A DNA stretch of 64,000 nt, from NCBI GenBank assembly GCA_017856435.1, contig JAFMFB010000001.1, positions 62,001 to 126,000 of the forward strand, written 5' to 3'. The notes beneath the pieces were generated by a model that saw only the letters and a list, made by a program, of their open reading frames with translations, was not told the origin of the DNA and did no database searches. The position numbers were made by a program, and so were the translations under genes. How positions within the stretch are numbered: position 1 is the first letter of the stretch; the number at the start of each line of letters is the position of its first letter. Positions 58,246 through 64,000 of this stretch are shown piece after piece. The stretch comes from Burkholderiaceae bacterium (lineage in GTDB: Bacteria; Pseudomonadota; Gammaproteobacteria; Burkholderiales; Burkholderiaceae_C).

Positions 58246-59263
58246 ATCCCTGGTCGTAGCGCCGCAGTGGATCGGTGACGCTGTCATGACCGAGCCTCTG
58301 TTGCGGCGTCTGGCCGCGCGCGGGGAGCGCATCTATGTGGGGGCACTGCCTTGGGTGGCGCCAGTTTACCGGGCCATGCCGCAGGTGCACGCGGTGATTG
58401 AGTTTCCCTTTGCCCATGGCGGCTTGCAGTTGCGGGAGCGCCGTAAGCTGGCCCGGCAACTGACCGGACGCTTTTCAACGGCCTATGTCTGCCCCAACTC
58501 ATTCAAGAGCTCCTTGCTACCTTTCCTGGCGGGCATTCCCAAGCGGGTTGGCTATCTGGGTGAAGCGCGCGTTGGATTGCTCACCCATCGACTGAAAAAC
58601 CCGTCTAAGGGCCTTCGACCCCCCATGGTGGCTTTTTACTCGGCCCTCAGCGGCGAGCCGGGGTTTGATTCGGATCGGCCGCGCCTTCACCTCGAGCCGC
58701 CTTTGGTGGAGGCAGTGCTGCGGCAGTACGGCCAGTCGCAAGGTGACTACTATGTCTTTGTCCCGGGTGCGGAGTACGGCCCGGCCAAGCGCTGGCCGGC
58801 GGCACATTTCGCAAGGCTGGCACAACAACTGGAGGCACCGGTGCTACTGCTTGGCTCGGCCAAGGAAGCTGGCCTGGGGAAGGAGATTGCCGCCCTGGCG
58901 CAGAGCGCGGCGGTCATCAATCTGGCGGGAAGCACCGGCTTGACCGAAGCCTTGGCCTTGATTGCTGGCGCCCGGCAGGTTGTCACCAACGATACCGGCT
59001 TGATGCATGTGGCTGCCGCGCTGGATGTGCCTCAGGTGGCGATTTTTGGTTCGTCCAGCCCCCTGCATACGCCGCCCCTGAGTGACCGGGCCCAAGTGCT
59101 CTGGCTCAAGAACGAGGCCAGTTATCAGCCCCCGCTGGATTGCTCACCCTGTTATGAGCGGGTCTGTCCGCTGGGCCACCTGCGCTGCCTCAATGACTTG
59201 GAGGCCAGCCAGGTCTTGCCTTTGCTTGACAAGTCGGCTGCTGGGAAAACGGCTTCACCTTAA
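58220..59263 (+). CDS. waaF: ADP-heptose:LPS heptosyltransferase II
   Basis: A 347-residue glycosyltransferase family 9 enzyme that adds the second heptose to the LPS inner core. LVVAPQWIGDAVMTEPLLRR is the N-terminal signature, VFVPGAEYGPAKRWPAAHFA the donor site and VTNDTGLMHVAAALDVPQVA the conserved catalytic region. The start was set at the GTG at 58220, preceded by AAGG, which overlaps the zinc-finger gene; the longer open frame is a shadow of that gene. Other heptosyltransferases (WaaC) are similar, so the II label is moderately sure. Confidence 0.9.
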   Translation: MSTSRPITESLVVAPQWIGDAVMTEPLLRRLAARGERIYVGALPWVAPVYRAMPQVHAVIEFPFAHGGLQLRERRKLARQLTGRFSTAYVCPNSFKSSLLPFLAGIPKRVGYLGEARVGLLTHRLKNPSKGLRPPMVAFYSALSGEPGFDSDRPRLHLEPPLVEAVLRQYGQSQGDYYVFVPGAEYGPAKRWPAAHFARLAQQLEAPVLLLGSAKEAGLGKEIAALAQSAAVINLAGSTGLTEALALIAGARQVVTNDTGLMHVAAALDVPQVAIFGSSSPLHTPPLSDRAQVLWLKNEASYQPPLDCSPCYERVCPLGHLRCLNDLEASQVLPLLDKSAAGKTASP

Positions 59264-59276
59264 ATGGGTGGAGGTG

Positions 59277-59303
59277 AAAAAAAAGCCACTTGGAAGTGGC
59301 TTT
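59277..59303 (-). terminator. Rho-independent terminator between waaF and ampG
   Basis: GCCACTT-GG-AAGTGGC (59285-59300) is a perfect 7-base stem. On the minus strand it is followed by eight T (59284-59277), so it should end ampG transcription about 180 bases past the stop. In the plus direction only three T follow, so it may also slow waaF transcription. Bases 59304-59480 hold no gene; a second stem CCCTATC-CCCT-GATAGGG lies at 59434-59451. Confidence 0.8.
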
Positions 59304-59480
59304 GAGGTCTTGGAGGAGACACTTGATGCAAGGCCTTGCCGCCGTTTTTTTATTGTTGGCTGGCAACCCAATCTGATTTTGACTTTGTGAGACAGCTTTA
59401 ACTGCCACAACTGTACCCAAGCCAGAGACAAAGCCCTATCCCCTGATAGGGGCATGTGCGGCACCGTCTTGCCAGGAAAT

Positions 59481-60854
59481 TCAAGGCTCTTGCTCTGACT
59501 TTGACCTTGCCAGATGCTGACCCATGGTCCTGCTGGCCAACCAGACCAGCACAAGGACTGGCAAGCCCAGTACAGCCGTGCTGGTGAAAAAGTGGCTGTA
59601 GCCATAGGCATTGACATACTCCCCGGAAAAGCCGGCAATAAATTTGGGAGCCAGCAACATCATGGAGCTGAACAGTGCGTATTGAGTGGCGGAGTAGCTC
59701 ACATTGGTCAGGCTTGAGAGGTAGGCAATAAAGCCAGCCGAGGCGATGCCTGAAGAAAGATTGTCTGCTGAGATCACAAAGATCAGAGCGCTCAGGTCGT
59801 GCCCCCGGGTGCTGAGCCAGGCAAAAAGCAGATTACTGGCGGCGCTCAAAATGGCTCCCAGCATCAACACCCGCATCACGCCCAGGCGCATGGCCATGGC
59901 GCCGCCGACCAAGGCCCCAAGCAGGGTCATGATCACGCCATAAATCTTGGTCACAGCCGCCACTTCGTCCTTGGTATAGCCCATGTCCACATAGAACGGG
60001 TTGGCCATGATGCCCATCACCACATCACTGATGCGATAGACGGCAATCAGCGCAAGGATCAGTGCGGCATGCCAGCCGTAGCGTCTTAAAAAGTCGGCAA
60101 ATGGCTCGACCAGGGCCTCGCGCAGCCAGGCCACCAGAGTGCGCGCTGGTGCAAGTGCCGGTTTGCGTGGCTCGGGCGACAGCAGCACGGTAAGCACCCC
60201 AGGCAACATGCTGGCCGCCATGATCAGGTAGGCGCTGGCCCAGGCCGCCTGCTGGTAGCCCCCCGCCTGGCTGACTTCGGCACGGGCGGCCAGCCAAAGT
60301 ACCCCGGCGCCGGCCCAGATCATGGCCAGCCGGTAACCGGTCTGGTAGGCAGCGGCCAGGGCGCCTTGACGTTCTGCACCGGCGGATTCAATGCGATAGG
60401 CATCCAGCGCAATGTCCTGTGTCGCAGAGCCAAACGCGACCAACAGGGCGCACCAGACCAAGGGCTCCAGCCCCTGACGGGGATCCTGCAGTGCCATGCC
60501 GATCAACCCAGCCATCACAGCAATTTGTGAAATCAGCAGCCAACTGCGCCTGCGCCCAAGTGTTCTGGTCAAGCAGGGCAAGTTAAGCCGGTCAACCAGG
60601 GGCGCCCAGACCCATTTGAAGGCGTAGGCCAGGCCCACCCAGCTCAGGTAGCCGATGGTGCTGCGATCGATTCCGGCTTCCCGCAGACGAAAGCTCAGCG
60701 TTCCCAACACCAGCAGCAGGGGCAAGCCCGCGGCAAACCCCAACGCCACCATCCGCAGGGTGCCGATCTCCAGGTAGACGGCCAGCGCCTGGCGCCAGCT
60801 CGCCGCAGAACCCGAGCCCTTGATTGTTGAGGAATTGGCGGCATCTGATGACAT
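59481..60854 (-). CDS. ampG: AmpG-family muropeptide permease
   Basis: A 457-residue MFS protein of the AmpG family, importing anhydro-muropeptides from the periplasm for peptidoglycan recycling. Features are LGFAAGLPLLLVLGTLSFRL, YLSWVGLAYAFKWVWAPLVD and ASGFIAYL-type helix (here GIASAGFIAYLSSLTNVSYS), matching AmpG. A 36-residue soluble N-terminal extension precedes the first helix. No ampD or beta-lactamase gene is nearby. Divergent from the M48 protease gene; a terminator lies downstream. Confidence 0.9.
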   Translation of the reverse strand: MSSDAANSSTIKGSGSAASWRQALAVYLEIGTLRMVALGFAAGLPLLLVLGTLSFRLREAGIDRSTIGYLSWVGLAYAFKWVWAPLVDRLNLPCLTRTLGRRRSWLLISQIAVMAGLIGMALQDPRQGLEPLVWCALLVAFGSATQDIALDAYRIESAGAERQGALAAAYQTGYRLAMIWAGAGVLWLAARAEVSQAGGYQQAAWASAYLIMAASMLPGVLTVLLSPEPRKPALAPARTLVAWLREALVEPFADFLRRYGWHAALILALIAVYRISDVVMGIMANPFYVDMGYTKDEVAAVTKIYGVIMTLLGALVGGAMAMRLGVMRVLMLGAILSAASNLLFAWLSTRGHDLSALIFVISADNLSSGIASAGFIAYLSSLTNVSYSATQYALFSSMMLLAPKFIAGFSGEYVNAYGYSHFFTSTAVLGLPVLVLVWLASRTMGQHLARSKSEQEP

Positions 60855-60904
60855 GAGGGAATAATACGCGGGGATCCTGTGCAGGTGATTCAGAAGGCAG
60901 ATCA

Positions 60905-61750
60905 GTGGTTATGAATAAATGGTGTGGGCGTTTTGCGGTGGTGGCCATGTCCCTGGGAGCCTTGCTGCCGGCCCAGGCGCGTGAGGGCGTGGACGTGGGG
61001 GGCAACTCGGCCTTCAGTCAGTTGGTGCCAGCAGCGCAGGTCGAAAATTCAGCCGGTCAGCAATACCAGCAGCTGTTGAAGCAGGCCCATGAAAAGGGGG
61101 CCCTTGCGGGCGCTGACAATTCACAATTGCAGCGCTTGCGTCGGATTGCCAAACGAATCATTCCTCATAGTCACGACTGGAATCCAAGAGCGCGGGAATG
61201 GCGCTGGGAGGTCAACCTGATTGGCTCGCGTCAGATCAATGCCTTTTGCATGCCCGGCGGAAAGATCGCCTTTTATTCCGGCATTCTGGAGAAGCTGCAG
61301 CTCAGTGACGACGAGGTGGCCATGGTGATGGGGCATGAAATTGCCCACGCCTTGCGTGAGCATGCCCGTGAGCGCATGGGCAAGAGTGCGGCCACCAATA
61401 TCGGGGCCAGTTTGCTGGGCCAGGTGCTGGGACTGGGGCAGCTCGGCCAGACCCTGACCAACTATGGGGCTGAACTGCTGACGCTCAAATTCAGCCGCGA
61501 AAATGAAACCGATGCTGACTTGGTGGGTCTTGAGTTGGCCGCCCGCGCCGGCTTTGATCCCCGCGCCAGCGTCACCCTGTGGCAAAAAATGTCTGCAGCC
61601 AATTCTGGGGCGCCTCCGCAATGGCTGTCCACCCACCCATCAGGCTCAAGCCGCATAGAAGAGCTGGAGCGCTCCCTGCCCAGGGTTATGCCTCTCTACG
61701 AGCGCTCCCGTCAGCCGGCAGCGCAGGACGCAAGCAACCCGCCGCGCTAA
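60905..61750 (+). CDS. Exported M48-family metalloprotease
   Basis: A 281-residue zinc metalloprotease of the M48/LoiP type. It has a signal peptide (MVMNKWCGRFAVVAMSLGAL...AQA), zinc motif HEIAH (residues 144-148, in MGHEIAHALREHARERMG) and the third ligand region ENETDADLVGLELA. No lipobox cysteine is evident, so it is probably a soluble periplasmic protease; relatives act in outer-membrane quality control. The start is the GTG at 60905 with AGAAGG seven bases upstream; the ATG at 60911 is a close alternative. Divergent from ampG. Confidence 0.88.
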   Translation: MVMNKWCGRFAVVAMSLGALLPAQAREGVDVGGNSAFSQLVPAAQVENSAGQQYQQLLKQAHEKGALAGADNSQLQRLRRIAKRIIPHSHDWNPRAREWRWEVNLIGSRQINAFCMPGGKIAFYSGILEKLQLSDDEVAMVMGHEIAHALREHARERMGKSAATNIGASLLGQVLGLGQLGQTLTNYGAELLTLKFSRENETDADLVGLELAARAGFDPRASVTLWQKMSAANSGAPPQWLSTHPSGSSRIEELERSLPRVMPLYERSRQPAAQDASNPPR

Positions 61751-61753
61751 AGC

Positions 61754-62392
61754 TCAGGTCCCTTTGACAAACGGGTTGCTGCGACGTTCTCGGCCAAATG
61801 TGCTTTCAGGCCCATGACCGGGGATGAACACGGTGTCGTCCCCCATGGGCCAGAGGCGGCTGACGATGCTGTCAATCAGCTGGTCATGGTTGCCCTGAGG
61901 AAAATCGGTTCGGCCAATCGAACCTGCGAACAGCACATCCCCCACAAACGCCCGGCCAATCTCGGCGGAATGAAACACCACATGGCCCGGAGTATGTCCA
62001 GGGCAGTGTCGAACCGAGAGGCTGCAGTTGCCCACACTCACCGTGTCACCATCGTGCAGCCAGCGGGTGGGCGTAAACGGGGTGCTGGGTGGAAAACCAA
62101 ACATGCGGCCTTGCTGGTCGAGTTGGTCAATCCAGAACTGGTCACCCGGATGCGGCCCAATGATTGGCAGTTCCAGTCGGGTTGCCAGCTCGGCAGTGCC
62201 ACCTGCATGGTCGATATGCGCATGGGTCAGCCAGATCTGCTCCAACTTCAGGCCCAAGCGCTCGCTCAGGGCCAGCACCTGGTCCAGATCTCCGCCGGGG
62301 TCGATGACGGCCGCTCGCATGGTTTGGTCACACCAGACCAGGGAGCAGTTTTGTTGAAAGGGGGTGACGGGCAGAGTTTGGTAGCGCAACAT
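61754..62392 (-). CDS. MBL-fold metallohydrolase, glyoxalase II-like (YcbL type)
   Basis: A 212-residue metallo-beta-lactamase fold hydrolase. The metal motif THAHIDHAGG (His57, His59, Asp61, His62) is followed by CPGHTPGHVVF, GDVLFAGSIGRTDFPQG and a late His in FIPGHGPESTFG. The length and the GRTDFP motif match the short YcbL/glyoxalase II-like group, which hydrolyses thioesters such as S-lactoylglutathione. It converges on the protease gene. Confidence 0.9.
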   Translation of the reverse strand: MLRYQTLPVTPFQQNCSLVWCDQTMRAAVIDPGGDLDQVLALSERLGLKLEQIWLTHAHIDHAGGTAELATRLELPIIGPHPGDQFWIDQLDQQGRMFGFPPSTPFTPTRWLHDGDTVSVGNCSLSVRHCPGHTPGHVVFHSAEIGRAFVGDVLFAGSIGRTDFPQGNHDQLIDSIVSRLWPMGDDTVFIPGHGPESTFGRERRSNPFVKGT

Positions 62393-62434
62393 TGAATTTC
62401 GAGGCAGATTGGACAGTAATGCAGGGTGCCGGCT

Positions 62435-63790
62435 TTACAACCCCAGCAGCTTGAATGACAGTCCGGCCAGGGCGCAAACACCAATCACCTGCATGACGCC
62501 CCGCTTGAAGTAAAAAAGCGCGATGGCAGCACCCAAGGCGATCAGCAGTGAGGGCCAGTCCAGGCTGGCACCCAAACCTTGTGGCCACAACACATGGTAG
62601 CCAAAAAACAGGGCCAGGTTGAGTATGACACCCACCACCGCGGCGGTGATCGCGGTCAGTGGCGCGGTGAACTTGAGGTCATTGTGGGTGGACTCCACCA
62701 GGGGACCACCCGCAAAGATGAAGAGAAACGACGGCAAGAAGGTGAACCAGGTCACCACGCAGGCGGCCACCGCGCCGGCTAGCAGCAGGTTGCCAGGCCC
62801 AAAAACAGCTTGCTGGTAGCCGCCCAGAAAGCCCACAAATGCCACCACCATGATCAGAGGCCCCGGGGTGGTTTCGCCCAAGGCCAGCCCGTCGATCATT
62901 TGCGATGGCGACAGCCACTTATAGTGGTCTACCGCGCCCTGGTACACATAGGGCAGGACCGCATAGGCGCCGCCAAAGGTGAGCAAGGCCGCCTTGGTGA
63001 AAAACCATCCCATCTGGGTGAGCGGGTGATTCCAGGCAAAGGCCAGGGTCAGTAGCGCCATGGGGATGGCCCACAGCAGGCTGCCCACCAACAGCACCCG
63101 CAGCAGTCGTGATGTGCTGAAGCGCGCATGGGGTGGGCTTGGGGTCTGGTCGTCAATCAGGGCCGGACCGTAAGACTTGGTTTGAGAGTCGTGACTGGCG
63201 CCCAAATTGAACTGGGAGGGTGCCAGCGGCCCACCAAAATACCCGATCAAGGCTGCGGCCGCAACAATAGCTGGAAAGGGGATTTTCAGGGCGAAGATGG
63301 CCACGAAAGAGCCGGCGGCAATCGCCCAGAGCAGTCGGTTTTTGAGGGCGCGGGTGCCGATGCGGTGGGCAGCGTGGGCCACGATGACGGTCACTGCTGG
63401 CTTGATGCCAAAAAACAAACCCGCCAAGATTGGCAAGTCGCCCATGGCGACATACAGCCACGACAAAATAATCAGCAGCAGCAGCGACGGCAGAACAAAC
63501 AGACCGCCGGCCATGACGCCTCCCGCCGTGCCGTGCATCATCCAGCCCAGGTAGGTCGCCAGTTGCTGCGCTTCGGGGCCGGGCAGCACCATGCAGTAGT
63601 TCAGCGCATGCAAAAAGCGTTTTTCAGAAATCCAGCGCCGTCGTTCCACCAGCTCCTGGTGCATGATGGCAATCTGCCCGGCGGGCCCGCCAAAACTGAT
63701 AAAACCAAGCTTGAGCCAAAACATTAGTGCCGATGAAAATGAAATCGATTGGGGCGTCGTCCAAGCTTGCGAGTTATCAGGTTCAATCAT
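62435..63790 (-). CDS. chrA: Chromate transporter ChrA
   Basis: A 451-residue chromate ion transporter of the CHR superfamily, long form with two homologous halves. Signatures are FISFGGPAGQIAIMHQELVE and MVLPGPEAQQLATYLGWMMH in the first half and LLTFGGAYAVLPYVYQGAVD with LALGETTPGPLIMVVAFVGF in the second. The protein exports chromate, or sulfate-like anions, in exchange for other ions. The start was set at the ATG at 63790 rather than 13 codons upstream. No ChrB regulator gene is visible beside it. Confidence 0.93.
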   Translation of the reverse strand: MIEPDNSQAWTTPQSISFSSALMFWLKLGFISFGGPAGQIAIMHQELVERRRWISEKRFLHALNYCMVLPGPEAQQLATYLGWMMHGTAGGVMAGGLFVLPSLLLLIILSWLYVAMGDLPILAGLFFGIKPAVTVIVAHAAHRIGTRALKNRLLWAIAAGSFVAIFALKIPFPAIVAAAALIGYFGGPLAPSQFNLGASHDSQTKSYGPALIDDQTPSPPHARFSTSRLLRVLLVGSLLWAIPMALLTLAFAWNHPLTQMGWFFTKAALLTFGGAYAVLPYVYQGAVDHYKWLSPSQMIDGLALGETTPGPLIMVVAFVGFLGGYQQAVFGPGNLLLAGAVAACVVTWFTFLPSFLFIFAGGPLVESTHNDLKFTAPLTAITAAVVGVILNLALFFGYHVLWPQGLGASLDWPSLLIALGAAIALFYFKRGVMQVIGVCALAGLSFKLLGL

Positions 63791-63843
63791 GAAAGCGATT
63801 CTATGAGTGGTACGGCAATTCGCTTTCACAGCTGGCGGACCAC

Positions 63844-64000
63844 ATGAACATTGGTGCTTTAGTGTCAGTTCTCCTGGGTGTGTCAGTGGTTACGCTGGAC
63901 ATTTCGCTTACCAGCACGGCCATACCAGCCATTGCAATAGGCCTGAATGAACCGGCTGCAAAGACCATCTGGATCATCAATATCTACTACCTCGCTGTCA
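63844..64000 (+). CDS. MFS transporter (DHA2/EmrB-QacA type), N-terminal part
   Basis: The start of a gene cut by the window end: ATG at 63844, then MNIGALVSVLLGVSVVTLDI with STAIPAIAIGLN, the first helix and loop typical of 14-helix drug exporters of the EmrB/QacA group (VxLDxTIVNxALP motif varied to VTLDISLTSTAIPAI). 52 residues are visible. It is divergent from chrA with 53 bases between start codons. Confidence 0.75.
   Translation, partial: MNIGALVSVLLGVSVVTLDISLTSTAIPAIAIGLNEPAAKTIWIINIYYLAV

Overview
The window is a dense, GC-rich stretch of bacterial chromosome with about 60 protein genes and almost no spacer. Gene content points to a betaproteobacterium of the order Burkholderiales, most like the family Comamonadaceae: methionine synthase split into two genes with an S-adenosylhomocysteine (SAH) riboswitch, GTP-type PEP carboxykinase, a TorF-type porin beside glnK-amtB, a CHCC zinc-finger protein beside a heptosyltransferase, and many branched-chain-type ABC, CoA-transferase and acyl-CoA genes. 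The genus cannot be resolved from sequence alone. No tRNA, rRNA, CRISPR array, insertion sequence, phage or plasmid gene was seen, and no gene is clearly broken. Only the first (EamA) and last (MFS) genes are cut, by the window edges.

Layout. 1-8.6 kb: end of an EamA transporter, a D-lactate dehydrogenase-like flavoprotein, a cobalamin adenosyltransferase, alanine racemase, lysophospholipid transporter LplT, an exported alpha/beta hydrolase, and glycolate oxidase subunits GlcF and GlcE. 8.7-11.7 kb: a nitrogen-control operon (porin, PII protein, ammonium channel) with a visible sigma-54 promoter, an NtrC-type site and a terminator. 11.7-15.7 kb: ComM/YifB ATPase and two divergent MFS transporters. 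15.8-27.3 kb: metH2 (preceded by the SAH riboswitch) and metH1 (followed by an RlmN-family methylase) lie on the minus strand, separated by a plus-strand branched-chain-type ABC transporter plus aldehyde dehydrogenase operon. 27.3-33.3 kb: recQ, cutA, two small unnamed genes, and modABC. 33.3-39.2 kb: pckG, a small membrane protein, a LysR regulator, UspA, a VOC protein, a flavin reductase and an EamA transporter. 39.2-47.7 kb: catabolic genes (amidohydrolase, DUF3237, a GrdB-like protein, CoA-transferase, glutaryl-CoA dehydrogenase, TauD-type dioxygenase, acetoacetyl-CoA synthetase). 47.8-56.5 kb: two EamA transporters, an HpaI aldolase, radA, an HbpS/GlcG-like protein, a glycine-zipper protein, succinate-semialdehyde-type dehydrogenase, a VOC protein and an FAD monooxygenase. 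56.5-64 kb: a membrane protein, ilvE, a zinc-finger protein, waaF, ampG, an M48 protease, an MBL hydrolase, chrA and the start of an MFS pump.

How it fits together. The genes describe an aerobic heterotroph living on organic acids, amino acids and aromatic breakdown products: glycolate and lactate oxidation, gluconeogenesis (PckG), glutaryl-CoA and acetoacetate routes, several orphan oxygenases and many small-molecule transporters. The two best-supported regulatory circuits are an SAH-responsive RNA whose alternative hairpin would hide the metH2 ribosome binding site, and a sigma-54/NtrC promoter driving porin-PII-ammonium channel expression. I did not find a clearly new multi-gene defence or mobile system. 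The most unusual items are the GrdB-like protein with cysteine in place of selenocysteine, beside DUF3237 and a variant amidohydrolase, and the two small genes at about 29.7-30.4 kb.
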